This document shows, piece after piece, positions 18,995 through 29,147 of a stretch of 46,398 bases of DNA; positions within the stretch are counted from its first letter, which is position 1, and each line of letters opens with the position of its first letter. Under the pieces are notes generated by a model. The model had not been told where the DNA came from, ran no database searches, and saw nothing but the letters and a program-made list of their open reading frames with translations. Source of the DNA: Aquibacillus koreensis (GTDB lineage: Bacteria; Bacillota; Bacilli; Bacillales; Amphibacillaceae); contig NZ_JAOALK010000001.1 of the NCBI RefSeq assembly GCF_025154055.1, positions 1-46,398 on the forward strand, in the 5' to 3' direction. Made by a program: the position numbers and the translations under genes.

Positions 18995-20908
18995 ATGGCG
19001 CGAATTCCAATTGTAGATGAAGATATTTTTTTATTTCATCAAGGAACCAATTACTATAGCCATCAATTACTTGGGTCCCATTTGACCGAGTATAACAATC
19101 AAAAAGGATACAGGTTTACTGTCTGGGCTCCAAACGCTACAGCTGTGGAAGTAGCTGGTGATTTTAACAATTGGACAGGTCACCATTACGCCTTGGAACG
19201 CATCAGTAAAGCAGGACTTTGGGCAGGATTTTTCTCAGATATCGATGAAGGCACTCGATACAAGTACCGAATCACTCCGAAGTATGGAGAAGCGTTTTTA
19301 AAAGCGGATCCCTATGCGCTACAGGCAGAACTTCGCCCACTTACCGCATCAATGACACCTTCCTCTGACATCTATCAGTGGAATGATGATGCATGGATTA
19401 CTAAAAAAGAGAAGTACAATCCTTATGCGTCACCCATCCTGATTTACGAAATGCATGTTGGGTCTTGGAGGACGAAAGAGGACGGAAGCTATTATACATA
19501 TAGGGAGCTTGCTGAACTAGTGATCCCATATGTCAAAGAGTTAGGATACACACACATTGAACTTTTGCCGTTAGCGGAGCATCCATTCGACTTATCTTGG
19601 GGCTATCAAATTACCGGCTATTATGCCGTTACTAGTCGTTACGGGAATCCGAATGACTTCAAGTATTTTGTAGATAGCTGCCATCAAAATGATATCGGGG
19701 TAATCATGGATTGGGTGCCAGGTCACTTTTGTAAAGATGCCCACGGATTACGACGCTTTGATGGGGAAGCCCTCTACGAATATGCAGACGCTAGAAAAGC
19801 AGAAAAAAAATCTTGGGGCACACTCACCTTTGATTTTGGCAGACCAGAAGTACAAAGCTTTCTTATCTCCAATGCGATGTTTTGGTTAGATGAATTTCAT
19901 ATCGATGGCCTCCGCGTAGATGCAGTAGCTAGTATGATTTTCCTTAATTTTGATAGACAAGGTGAGGATCCAATCAAAAACGGGTTTGGTGGCGAAGAAA
20001 ATTTGGAGGCAATCGCCTTTATCAAAAAGTTAAACGAAGTCGTGTTTCAGTATTTTCCATCCACATTAATGATGGCTGAAGATAGCTCAGATCTTCCAGG
20101 CATTAGTAAACCAACTTACCTTGGAGGACTTGGCTTTAATTTCAAATGGGATATGGGCTGGATGAATGATATGCTCACCTATATGGAATATGATCCTGTT
20201 TACCGTAAATGGCATCACAACCTATTAACCTTTTCATTTATGTACACGTATAGTGAAAACTTTGTCCTACCACTATCTCATGATGAAGTTGTTCACGGAA
20301 AAAAATCACTGTTAAATAAAATGCCAGGTGATCAATGGCAGCAATTCGCTAATCTCCGCCTTTTACTTGGCTATATGATGGTTCACCCAGGAAAAAAATT
20401 AGTATTCATGGGTGGAGAGTTTGGGCAATATATTGAATGGAGAGACCAACACGAGTTAGATTGGCTTCTATTTGATTACCCCTTACACAGCAAACTATTT
20501 GAATATGTTAAAGACCTACATCATTTTTATCGCAAGCAACCTTCCCTATACACACTTGATCATGAACCAGCAGGGTTCGAGTGGATTGATCCACACAACA
20601 TGGACCAAAGCGTTATTGCTTTTGTTAGAAAAAGTAAAGATACTTCTCATGACCTTCTCATAATTTGCAATTTCACTCCAAATGTTTATTACGATTACAA
20701 AGTTGGCGTATTACGTCCTGGCACTTACCAGGAAGTGTTTAATTCAGATACAGCAGCGTTTGGTGGTTCAGATCAACGGAACAATTCGTATCATTATACA
20801 ATTCCAGAAGAATGGCACAACCAAAAACAGCATATCAAAGTAAAAGTTCCACCACTCGCAATCAGTGTGTTTCAACTAGTTGCACAACCACTTTTAAAGG
20901 AGGATTAG
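18995..20908 (+). CDS. glgB: 1,4-alpha-glucan branching enzyme GlgB
   Basis: GH13 branching enzyme of 637 residues that cuts alpha-1,4 chains and re-attaches them in alpha-1,6 linkage. N-terminal CBM48 ('FTVWAPNATAVEVAGDFNNW', about residues 35-55), then the barrel with nucleophile Asp in 'DGLRVDAVASMI', acid/base Glu in 'MMAEDSS' and 'LPLSHDEVVHGKKSL'. GGGGAGGG precedes the ATG. First of glgBCDAP, 3 bp before glgC. Confidence 0.95.
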   Translation: MARIPIVDEDIFLFHQGTNYYSHQLLGSHLTEYNNQKGYRFTVWAPNATAVEVAGDFNNWTGHHYALERISKAGLWAGFFSDIDEGTRYKYRITPKYGEAFLKADPYALQAELRPLTASMTPSSDIYQWNDDAWITKKEKYNPYASPILIYEMHVGSWRTKEDGSYYTYRELAELVIPYVKELGYTHIELLPLAEHPFDLSWGYQITGYYAVTSRYGNPNDFKYFVDSCHQNDIGVIMDWVPGHFCKDAHGLRRFDGEALYEYADARKAEKKSWGTLTFDFGRPEVQSFLISNAMFWLDEFHIDGLRVDAVASMIFLNFDRQGEDPIKNGFGGEENLEAIAFIKKLNEVVFQYFPSTLMMAEDSSDLPGISKPTYLGGLGFNFKWDMGWMNDMLTYMEYDPVYRKWHHNLLTFSFMYTYSENFVLPLSHDEVVHGKKSLLNKMPGDQWQQFANLRLLLGYMMVHPGKKLVFMGGEFGQYIEWRDQHELDWLLFDYPLHSKLFEYVKDLHHFYRKQPSLYTLDHEPAGFEWIDPHNMDQSVIAFVRKSKDTSHDLLIICNFTPNVYYDYKVGVLRPGTYQEVFNSDTAAFGGSDQRNNSYHYTIPEEWHNQKQHIKVKVPPLAISVFQLVAQPLLKED

Positions 20909-20911
20909 TGA

Positions 20912-22054
20912 ATGAAAAAAGAGTGCGTAACGATGCTTTTAGCAGGTGGTGCTGGAACAAGGTTAGGTGCGTTAACACAAAATCTTGCAAAACCAGCAGT
21001 ACCTTTTGGTGGAAGGTACCGAATTATTGATTTCGCATTAAGTAATTGCTTAAACTCGCACATGTTTACAGTTGGGGTGTTAACACAATACTCCCCACTG
21101 GAACTTCATAAACATATTGGTGTAGGTAAACCATGGGATTTGGACCGGATGCATGACGGACTGACCACATTGTCCCCTTTCACCGAGCATACCGGTGGTA
21201 ACTGGTACCTAGGCACTGCCGATGCGATCACGAAAAATAGAACGTACATTGAAGGATATGATCCAGATTATTTGCTCGTTATTTCTGGTGATCATATTTA
21301 CCACATGGATTACGACAAACTACTCCGTCATCACAAAAAAACACAAGCAGATGTAACCATCTCCGTACTTGAAGTCCCCTGGAAGGAGACATCTCGATTT
21401 GGCATCTTGAACACGACAGACGATCTACGAATCTATGATTTTGAAGAAAAACCTCTTCATGCAAAAAGTAACTTAGCGTCGATGGGCATTTATATTTTTA
21501 ACTGGAACGTGTTAAAGGACTATCTAGAAAAAGATGCAACAGACCCAGATTCAGATCATGACTTCGGCAAAAACATCTTACCAGCCATGTTGGCTGACAA
21601 CCTTCGCCTTTATGCCTACCGATTTGAAGGCTATTGGAAAGATGTTGGTACCATTGAAAGCTATTGGGAAGCACATATGGATTTATTAGCAGAGGATTTA
21701 GAACGTTTCTTAAATAACAACGAGTGGAGAACCTATTCACATGACTCCAACTTCCCGCCACAGCTAATTGATGAACACGCTGTTGTCCACCAGTCTTTGG
21801 TCAACAATGGTTGTATCGTTTCAGGCACACTAGACCACTCGATATTATTTGAAAATGTGCAAGTAGGAAAAGGCGCAACGATCAAGCAATCTATTTTACA
21901 TCCTGGTGTACGTGTTGGAAAGAATGTGTACCTCGAACGTGTGATTGCCAAAGAAGACGTCGTGATTCCTGACAACACTACCCTCATCGCATCAGATGAT
22001 CAGGAACCAATTGTTTTATCAATTGAGAATCAAAAGAAAATGATGAATGCATAG
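20912..22054 (+). CDS. glgC: Glucose-1-phosphate adenylyltransferase GlgC
   Basis: ADP-glucose pyrophosphorylase catalytic subunit (380 residues), making ADP-glucose from ATP and glucose-1-phosphate. N-terminal nucleotide motif LAGGAGTRL, '[15 protein letters not shown]', and the sugar-phosphate '[16 protein letters not shown]' region followed by a C-terminal left-handed beta-helix. AAAGGAGGATTAG precedes the ATG. It works with GlgD in the Bacillus two-gene system. Confidence 0.95.
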   Translation: MKKECVTMLLAGGAGTRLGALTQNLAKPAVPFGGRYRIIDFALSNCLNSHMFTVGVLTQYSPLELHKHIGVGKPWDLDRMHDGLTTLSPFTEHTGGNWYLGTADAITKNRTYIEGYDPDYLLVISGDHIYHMDYDKLLRHHKKTQADVTISVLEVPWKETSRFGILNTTDDLRIYDFEEKPLHAKSNLASMGIYIFNWNVLKDYLEKDATDPDSDHDFGKNILPAMLADNLRLYAYRFEGYWKDVGTIESYWEAHMDLLAEDLERFLNNNEWRTYSHDSNFPPQLIDEHAVVHQSLVNNGCIVSGTLDHSILFENVQVGKGATIKQSILHPGVRVGKNVYLERVIAKEDVVIPDNTTLIASDDQEPIVLSIENQKKMMNA

Positions 22055-22081
22055 AGATAATAAAGCCGGGGAGTTGCTAGC

Positions 22082-23188
22082 ATGGAAACTATGATGGGAT
22101 TAATTAATTTAGAGCATGAACATGATTTTTTAAATGAGTTAACGTATTTTCGATGTGGAGCAGCCGTACCTTTTGGTGGAAGGTTTCGAATGATCGACTT
22201 CACCCTTTCTAATATGGCGAAATCCAACATCCAGGAAGTGGCTATTTTCACAAGGAATAAGTATCGGTCATTAATGGACCATTTGGGTTCAGGAGCGGAC
22301 TGGGATTTAGACAGGCGTCATGGCGGTCTCTTCATCCTTCCCCCTGATTGGAATGACCCAACGGATATTTCAAAAGGGGACCTCAAGTATTTTCATAACA
22401 ACTTAGATTATTTCGAACGCGGAAAATCTGACTACGTATTAATAAGTGGAAGTCAGTTTATCTCTAACACGGTTTATGACAAGATGTTTCAACACCATCT
22501 GGATCGAAATGCTGACGTTACGATCTTAACGACCACATACGAGACGCTCCATTCCGAACATAACGCTTGTATTAAAGTCGTTCAAGATGAAGACGGATGG
22601 GTCACTTGTTTAAACAATGATACAGAAAATGCACATATTTTTACCGGTGTGTACATCCTTAGAAAGTCATTATTACTAGATTTAGTTAAGGACTGTATTG
22701 CTAATCATAAAAGCCACTTCTTTTTGGATGGCATTAAAGCAAATCTTGAACGGCTAAACATACAAACATACCGTTACGAAGGTTATAGCGCCATTGTTAA
22801 TTCTGTCGAAAGCTATTATCGACAAAATATGGCTTTGCTAGATACCAATGCATATAAAAAACTGTTTTTCGACAGTACGCCTATTATGACAAAAGTCGGC
22901 AACCAACCACCGACCAAGTATCGTGGTACATCCATCGTAACGAAATCATTAATTGCCACTGGTTGTGTCATTGATGGAAGCGTCGAAAATAGTATTCTAT
23001 TTCGCGGGGTACATGTTGGTGAAGGAGCATCCGTTAAAAATTCGATTATCATGCAACGTTGCAAGATTGAACCTGGTGTCCATTTGGAAAATGTTATTTT
23101 AGATAAAGATGTAAGCATATCGAAAGAGCAGATTCTTAAGGGAGCAAAAGAGCAGCCGTATATCATAGCCAAAAGAACAATTATATAA
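22082..23188 (+). CDS. glgD: ADP-glucose pyrophosphorylase regulatory subunit GlgD
   Basis: Paralogue of GlgC (368 residues). It keeps the fold landmarks 'AAVPFGGRFRMIDF', 'YEGYSAIVNSVESYY' and the C-terminal beta-helix, but the N-terminal GGxGTRL nucleotide loop is absent: the corresponding region reads 'LINLEHEHDF...TYFRCG'. This is the expected state of GlgD, which is non-catalytic or weakly catalytic and boosts GlgC. Starts 28 bp after glgC with GGGGAG as ribosome binding site. Confidence 0.93.
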   Translation: METMMGLINLEHEHDFLNELTYFRCGAAVPFGGRFRMIDFTLSNMAKSNIQEVAIFTRNKYRSLMDHLGSGADWDLDRRHGGLFILPPDWNDPTDISKGDLKYFHNNLDYFERGKSDYVLISGSQFISNTVYDKMFQHHLDRNADVTILTTTYETLHSEHNACIKVVQDEDGWVTCLNNDTENAHIFTGVYILRKSLLLDLVKDCIANHKSHFFLDGIKANLERLNIQTYRYEGYSAIVNSVESYYRQNMALLDTNAYKKLFFDSTPIMTKVGNQPPTKYRGTSIVTKSLIATGCVIDGSVENSILFRGVHVGEGASVKNSIIMQRCKIEPGVHLENVILDKDVSISKEQILKGAKEQPYIIAKRTII

Positions 23189-23200
23189 GGAGCGATTTAT

Positions 23201-24628
23201 ATGGAAAAGAATGTATTATTCGTCGCATCAGAGTGTAGCCCTTTTGTAAAAACTGGTGGATTAGCTGATGTCGTAGGTTCCCTGCCACAAGTGCTCCAGC
23301 AAGAGGAAAATACGGATGTAAGAGTCATCTTACCGCTATATGAAGAAGTTATTTCGAAGTGGCAAGACAAACTAGAGTGGGTGTCCTCGGTCTATGTACC
23401 GGTGGGATGGCGAAACCAGGAAGCTAACATTTATCAATACACACATCAAGGGATCATCTACTATTTCATCGGAAACGATTATTATTTTAGTAGAAAAGGT
23501 GTGTACGGGTATTATGACGATGGCGAGCGTTTTGTATTTTTTAGCCGGGCTGTTATAGAATCGCTTGCCGTACTAGACTTTAAACCCGACATTCTCCACG
23601 GGCATGATTGGCAAGCAGGCTTAGCCGTCGCTTTTGCTAAAATCCTACAACCTATTGAAAATATGAAAACTGTTTTTACCATCCACAACATTAAATACCA
23701 AGGAATTTTACCCTTGGATACATTTGATGAGCTATTTAATATACCTCGAGAGCATATTGGCGGGATGGAATGGAACGGATTACTTAACTGTATGAAAAGC
23801 GGCATTTTTCACGCAGATAAAATAACAACGGTTAGTCCAACCTATGCAGACGAAATTAAAACGCCTTATTACGGGGAAGGACTTTACTCGATTCTAACAG
23901 AAAGACAAGATGATCTAGTTGGAATTATTAACGGAATTGATTTGGATGAGTTTAATCCAATGAAAGACCCGCACCTTACATCCAACTATAAGTATTCAAG
24001 AGTAAAGAAAAAGGAAAACAAAGAAAGTCTCCAACAAAAGTTAGGCTTACCAGTCAATCCAGACATTCCCTTATACGTAATCATCACGCGTCTCGTTGAG
24101 CAAAAAGGGCTACATTTAGTCCAAACGATTCTCGATGAATTTTTACAAGAGGATGTACAGTTTGTTGTCCTTGGTACTGGTGACTATGAATTTGAAAACT
24201 TTTTCTATCATGCAGGGCAACGTAACCCGGATAAATTGGTTTCCTATCTAGGCTTTGACGAGGCACTTGCAAGACAGCTTTATGCAGCCAGTGATTTTTT
24301 CGTCATGCCATCGCAGTTTGAACCGTGTGGGTTATCACAACTAATCGCACTGCAGTATAAATCCGTACCGATTGTAAGAGAGACTGGCGGATTAAAGGAT
24401 ACCGTATTTCCATATAACGAACTTACTGGAGAAGGAAATGGCTTTAGTTTTTCTGACTACAACGCCCATGACTTGTTACATGTACTGCGGTATTCCTTAG
24501 AGATCTATCACAATGAGGAACACTATAAAACCTTATTAAAAAACGTGAATAAAAGTAACTTTAGCTGGAATGACTCCGCCAAAGCCTATGCAGAACTTTA
24601 CAATACACTCGGGTATGTTATTTCCTAA
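23201..24628 (+). CDS. glgA: Glycogen synthase GlgA
   Basis: GT5 ADP-glucose glycogen synthase of 475 residues that elongates alpha-1,4 chains. N-terminal KTGGLADVVG (ADP-glucose binding) near residue 18, 'HGHDWQAGL', 'TVSPTYADEI', and the C-terminal 'PSQFEPCGLSQLIAL' and 'RETGGLKDTV' donor site. AAGGAGCGATTTAT before the ATG. Twelve bases downstream of glgD. Confidence 0.95.
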   Translation: MEKNVLFVASECSPFVKTGGLADVVGSLPQVLQQEENTDVRVILPLYEEVISKWQDKLEWVSSVYVPVGWRNQEANIYQYTHQGIIYYFIGNDYYFSRKGVYGYYDDGERFVFFSRAVIESLAVLDFKPDILHGHDWQAGLAVAFAKILQPIENMKTVFTIHNIKYQGILPLDTFDELFNIPREHIGGMEWNGLLNCMKSGIFHADKITTVSPTYADEIKTPYYGEGLYSILTERQDDLVGIINGIDLDEFNPMKDPHLTSNYKYSRVKKKENKESLQQKLGLPVNPDIPLYVIITRLVEQKGLHLVQTILDEFLQEDVQFVVLGTGDYEFENFFYHAGQRNPDKLVSYLGFDEALARQLYAASDFFVMPSQFEPCGLSQLIALQYKSVPIVRETGGLKDTVFPYNELTGEGNGFSFSDYNAHDLLHVLRYSLEIYHNEEHYKTLLKNVNKSNFSWNDSAKAYAELYNTLGYVIS

Positions 24629-24690
24629 ACGAGATAAAAAGAAAGGCTAGCGAGCGAAATTTGATCTGTATTTTCAAGGAGGCTTCAGCA

Positions 24691-27123
24691 TTGACGAAAT
24701 GGAAGGTTGATGAGTTAGCGGAAACAATAAGACTTAAGCTAGAAACAATGTTCAGTAAATCCATGACCGATGCATCAAATAGGGATTTATATTATGTCGT
24801 CAGTGCTATTACGAATGAAGAGATCAACAAAAACTGGCTGCGTTCTGAAAAGTATTATCAAAAACAGAAACCAAAACAAGTCTATTATTTATCAATGGAG
24901 TTTCTAATCGGTCGCTTGTTGGAAAGTAATCTATTAAATAGCGGCATGTGGGAAGTTTGTAATAAAACGTTGACAAAACTCGGATTTGAACCAGCACGCG
25001 TGTATAAAGAGGAGCATGATCCTGGGTTAGGGAATGGTGGATTAGGCCGGTTAGCTGCGTGCTTTTTAGATTCGATGGCTACGATGCAGTACCCCGGGCA
25101 TGGATACGGCATCCGTTACCGATATGGGATGTTTGAGCAGCGGTTTATCAACGGTTATCAAACGGAATTACCTGATTATTGGTTAAAAGATCCATACCCA
25201 TGGGAAACGAGGAAACCTGAAGAAGCATTCGAAATTGAGTTTGGCGGAAAGGTGCACATGCTAAAGCGTGATGATGGAACACTGGAATTCAAATACGAGG
25301 ACACAGATAAAGTACTCGCGATGCCTTATGATGTACCAGTTGTCGGTTATCAAAACAAGGTTGTTAATACACTGCGGTTGTGGAGTGCTGAACCGGTCAT
25401 GACCGGTGAGGAAAAACAACATGATGAATCACAATATTACCAGCAATTAGAACACCATCATTCCATTGAACAAATTTCGGGAATTCTTTATCCTGATGAC
25501 TCTAGCGAAGAAGGAAAAAGATTACGAATCAAACAACAATACTTCCTAGTCGCAGCGAGTCTTCGCAAGATTATAAACGACTATAAAGCTAATGTACGAC
25601 AATCCTTACTACATTTACCGGAGAAAGTCGTTATCCAGATTAATGATACACATCCAAGTTTAGCAATACCAGAATTAATGCGGATATTGATGGATGAGGA
25701 AGGATTTAGCTGGGAGAAATCCTGGGAAATTACAACAAAAGTTTTTGCTTACACCAACCATACGATTTTATCAGAAGCATTGGAAAAGTGGCCGATCGCG
25801 ATGATTCAATCCCTCGTCCCTCGCTTATATATGATTATCGATGAGATTAATGAACGCTTCTGCCAATCGATTTGGCTTGACCATCCAGCACTTCGTGACA
25901 ACATCCATGAGATGGCAGTGATTGCGGATGGGCAAATTCATATGGCAAGACTCGCCATCGTTGGAAGCTTTAGTGTAAATGGTGTTGCAAAGCTTCATAC
26001 GCAAATCTTGAAAACACAAGAAATGAAAAACTTTTACACGCTGTACCCAAGCAAATTTAATAATAAAACAAACGGAATCACGCATAGACGATGGTTGTTA
26101 ATGACGAATCCTCGGCTAGCTACATTAATCTCAGATACGATAGGCCCTCGTTGGGTTCACCGTCCCCGAGAGCTAACGCATTTGCTGCGGTATGCGAAGG
26201 ATCGTCCTTTGTTAGATAAATTGGACCAGATTAAACAAGAAAATAAAAAAGAGCTCGCACACTACATCCATCAAACCACCGGGATTAAAGTAGATGAGCA
26301 ATCGATTTTTGATGTGCAAATCAAACGATTGCACGAGTACAAAAGACAATTACTTAATATTTTTCATGTGATTTATTTATACAACGAACTCAAGGAAAAT
26401 CCGCATTTAGATATCACACCAAGAACATTCATTTTTGGAGCAAAAGCGGCACCAAGCTACTATTTTGCCAAAGAAGTAATTAAGCTGATTAACACGGTTG
26501 CTTCGATTGTTAATTATGACCCGGATGTAAAGCATAAGTTAAAGGTTGTTTTTCTGGAAAACTATAATGTGAGCTTGGCAGAGAAAATTATTCCCGCAGC
26601 AGATTTAAGCGAGCAAATCTCCACTGCTGGAAAAGAAGCATCTGGAACCGGCAATATGAAAATGATGATGAACGGCGCATTGACGATTGGCACACTTGAT
26701 GGGGCAAATATTGAGATAAAGAATCTAGTTGGCGATCCGAATATCTTTATTTTCGGCTTACGATCCGAAGAGGTATTTGAGTATTACCAGAATGGAGAGT
26801 ACAAGGCAAATGAATTCTATCAAAATGATGAGCGAATCACTCAGATCCTACACCAATTAAGAGATGGTCATTTTGGACATCAAGGGGCAGAATTCAAAGA
26901 TATTTATTATCACATCCTTAGCACCAACGACCCTTATTTTATTTTGAAAGATTTTGAGGCTTATGTAGAAACACAACAATTAGTTGATCAAGCCTACCGC
27001 ACAAAAGGTAAATGGTTATCAAAAAGCCTTGTAAATATTGCACACTCTGGAAAATTCTCAAGTGACCGTACGATTCAAGAATACGCAACTGGCATTTGGA
27101 AAATTAATCAATACAAAACATGA
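24691..27123 (+). CDS. glgP: Glycogen phosphorylase GlgP
   Basis: GT35 PLP-dependent phosphorylase of 810 residues releasing glucose-1-phosphate from glycogen ends. The PLP lysine lies in EASGTGNMKMMMNGA near residue 650; 'EHDPGLGNGGLGRLAACFLDS' and 'HLPEKVVIQINDTHPS' are diagnostic. A TTG at 24691 with AAGGAGG eight bases upstream is preferred to the open frame's first TTG at 24661. Having synthesis and breakdown in one operon matches B. subtilis glgBCDAP. Confidence 0.94.
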   Translation: MTKWKVDELAETIRLKLETMFSKSMTDASNRDLYYVVSAITNEEINKNWLRSEKYYQKQKPKQVYYLSMEFLIGRLLESNLLNSGMWEVCNKTLTKLGFEPARVYKEEHDPGLGNGGLGRLAACFLDSMATMQYPGHGYGIRYRYGMFEQRFINGYQTELPDYWLKDPYPWETRKPEEAFEIEFGGKVHMLKRDDGTLEFKYEDTDKVLAMPYDVPVVGYQNKVVNTLRLWSAEPVMTGEEKQHDESQYYQQLEHHHSIEQISGILYPDDSSEEGKRLRIKQQYFLVAASLRKIINDYKANVRQSLLHLPEKVVIQINDTHPSLAIPELMRILMDEEGFSWEKSWEITTKVFAYTNHTILSEALEKWPIAMIQSLVPRLYMIIDEINERFCQSIWLDHPALRDNIHEMAVIADGQIHMARLAIVGSFSVNGVAKLHTQILKTQEMKNFYTLYPSKFNNKTNGITHRRWLLMTNPRLATLISDTIGPRWVHRPRELTHLLRYAKDRPLLDKLDQIKQENKKELAHYIHQTTGIKVDEQSIFDVQIKRLHEYKRQLLNIFHVIYLYNELKENPHLDITPRTFIFGAKAAPSYYFAKEVIKLINTVASIVNYDPDVKHKLKVVFLENYNVSLAEKIIPAADLSEQISTAGKEASGTGNMKMMMNGALTIGTLDGANIEIKNLVGDPNIFIFGLRSEEVFEYYQNGEYKANEFYQNDERITQILHQLRDGHFGHQGAEFKDIYYHILSTNDPYFILKDFEAYVETQQLVDQAYRTKGKWLSKSLVNIAHSGKFSSDRTIQEYATGIWKINQYKT

Positions 27124-27163
27124 GCTTTGATTGTTAATTGGTTTCGGTTTGGAGTACAACATG

Positions 27164-27206
27164 AAAAAACAGCGCTTGGATTTCAAATCATCCAAGCGCT
27201 GTTTTT
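27164..27206 (+). terminator. Terminator of the glg operon
   Basis: ACAGCGCTTGGA pairs with TCCAAGCGCTGT, preceded by A6 and followed by TTTTT. It can work in both directions, but the minus-strand aldo/keto reductase gene ends at 27269. Confidence 0.9.
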
Positions 27207-27268
27207 ATATGATTTTATTTATGGTGATTTAGGTTAGTCAACTTCTGTTATTACTACCACTTTTTAAA

Positions 27269-28261
27269 TCAATCAAACAAAGCAACTTGTCTAGAGACTT
27301 GATCGATCTCGTCCAGGTCCTCTTTAGACAACGTAAACTGCAACGCGCCAATGTTCTCCTGAACGTGGTGAGGTTTTGACGCACCCGGGATCGCTACTAC
27401 GGTTTCTCCATGAAAATGAATTAACCAATTCAGTGCAATTTGCGTCTGACTAACACCATACTTTTTTGCTTTTTCTTCTAGTAAATCAATTAAAGGCTTT
27501 GTTTTTGCCAGTCCTGCCGGTTTAAAAAAGGACATATACTTACGAGGTCCTTGGATCTTTTTTACAAGTTCTGGATGCTTATGAAATTTTCCGGATAGAA
27601 TCCCTTGTTCCAATGGTGAGTATGCGATGATCGTGATGCCAAGTTGTTTCGCTGCTTCAAGCACCCCATTCTTCTCCATGCTACGGTCCAATAAACTGTA
27701 TTTCACTTGGTTAGAAGCTAGAAAATACCCATGCTTCGATAATACCTGATGCGCTTTTTTCATCTTATCCTCGTTAAAATTACTAACACCGACATGCTTG
27801 ATTTTATTTGCTTTAAGGAGTTCCACCATAGCTTCCATTTCCTTTTCAACACTTGAAAAAGAGAACGGCTGGTGAATCTGATGAAGATCTATTGTACGAC
27901 CATCCAATGCTTCAATTCGATGGTCAATTGTTTTGGTAATGGAAGAAGCTGTCCGAAACATCGGCCACCATTTTGTTGCAATCAAGGCATCGTTCGCAGG
28001 AAGCCCAATACTTTCTAATGCTTCTGCCAGCGCTTTTTCAGACTCACCCTTCCCATAGACCTCAGCAGTATCAAACCAATTGATGCCACCTTCTAAACTC
28101 ATCTTTACAATTTCATTTATATCATGTTGATCCATTTCTGCCCAAAAACGACCAACCATACCTCTTCCTTTGCTGAATTGCCAACAACCAAGACCAAGAG
28201 CGGATATTTCTAATGCAGACTGCCCTAACTTTCTTAAAGGCACATTTGTCGAAACTACCAT
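27269..28261 (-). CDS. Aldo/keto reductase
   Basis: NAD(P)H-dependent oxidoreductase of 330 residues. The AKR tetrad is visible: Asp in 'WFDTAEVYG', Tyr in the same motif, Lys in 'IATKWWP' and His in 'LHQIHQP'. The C-terminal cofactor region 'VAIPGASKPHHVQENIGA' is also typical. The ATG at 28261 has GAAGGGAAG upstream; a TTG at 28285 is possible. Closest in style to the YccK/IolS-type AKRs. Substrate unknown; it stands alone between the glg operon and desR. Confidence 0.82.
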   Translation of the reverse strand: MVVSTNVPLRKLGQSALEISALGLGCWQFSKGRGMVGRFWAEMDQHDINEIVKMSLEGGINWFDTAEVYGKGESEKALAEALESIGLPANDALIATKWWPMFRTASSITKTIDHRIEALDGRTIDLHQIHQPFSFSSVEKEMEAMVELLKANKIKHVGVSNFNEDKMKKAHQVLSKHGYFLASNQVKYSLLDRSMEKNGVLEAAKQLGITIIAYSPLEQGILSGKFHKHPELVKKIQGPRKYMSFFKPAGLAKTKPLIDLLEEKAKKYGVSQTQIALNWLIHFHGETVVAIPGASKPHHVQENIGALQFTLSKEDLDEIDQVSRQVALFD

Positions 28262-28502
28262 CGCAACACACTTCCCTTCGCTCAAATACTATATCTACAT
28301 GGTAAACGATTTGATGCGGTTAATCTATTATCTTACATTGGTATATGATACGAAGTCCATGCTTCTATACAACTTATCTTATTTAGGCAATGTGATGACC
28401 GGAAATAGAGGGTTTTAATTATGTAGAAAATCATTGGATGTCGAACAGATGAAATGGATTGGAATTACGAGGGGGAACACAGAAGAGCTTAATTCGCAAA
28501 AG

Positions 28503-28534
28503 AAAAAAGTGGAGATTAAGCCTTTCCCCACTTT
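28503..28534 (-). terminator. Terminator after desR
   Basis: On the minus strand AAAGTGG (28528-28534) pairs with CCACTTT (28506-28512) and is followed by TTT. It begins at the desR stop codon. The rest of 28286-28502 shows no gene. Confidence 0.75.
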
Positions 28535-29133
28535 CATTTAAACCAACCTTTTTCTTTAAACTTGGAAATTGCTTCAATACGATTGGTGACTTCAAGTTTA
28601 TCCAAAATAACTGAAACATAATTGCGGACCGTACCATTTGTTAGATGAAGTTCACTTGCGATTTCTTTCGTATTTTTCCCACCAGCCATTAATCCAATGA
28701 CCTGCTCTTCTCGTTCAGTCAAAGGGTTGGAATCACTATAAGCAAGGTCTACTAATTCCGGAGCATAAACCCTTCTGCCATCCATAATTACGCGAATAGA
28801 GTTCGCTAAATCTTCACTTGGACTATCCTTTAACAAATAGCCGCTCACCCCTGCTTGTCTCGCTCTTTCGAAATAGCCACTTCTTGCAAATGTAGTTAAA
28901 ATAATGACTTTGCACGGCAAATCTTTCATTGCTTCTGCCGCATCAAGTCCACTTTTCAACGGCATTTCGATATCCATAATACAAATATCTGGTTCATGTT
29001 GTTTTACAAGTGATATGGCCTCTTCTCCATTTCTAGCTTTTCCCACAACTTCCATGTCTTCTTCTAGATCAAGTAATGATCCAAGTGCTCCTAATAGCAT
29101 TCGTTGATCCTCCGCTAACACAATACGAATCAT
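28534..29133 (-). CDS. desR: Cold-shock/membrane-fluidity response regulator DesR
   Basis: NarL/FixJ-type response regulator of 199 residues. Receiver domain with phosphoacceptor Asp54 ('ICIMDIEMPLK'), switch Thr ('IILTTFA') and Lys ('LLKDSPSE'); C-terminal LuxR helix-turn-helix 'LTEREEQVIGLMAGGKNTKEI'. Asp54 matches B. subtilis DesR. GGGGGAGGTTCGT precedes the ATG. Forms des-desK-desR with the upstream genes, in the same order as B. subtilis. Confidence 0.9.
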   Translation of the reverse strand: MIRIVLAEDQRMLLGALGSLLDLEEDMEVVGKARNGEEAISLVKQHEPDICIMDIEMPLKSGLDAAEAMKDLPCKVIILTTFARSGYFERARQAGVSGYLLKDSPSEDLANSIRVIMDGRRVYAPELVDLAYSDSNPLTEREEQVIGLMAGGKNTKEIASELHLTNGTVRNYVSVILDKLEVTNRIEAISKFKEKGWFK

Positions 29134-29147
29134 ACGAACCTCCCCCT

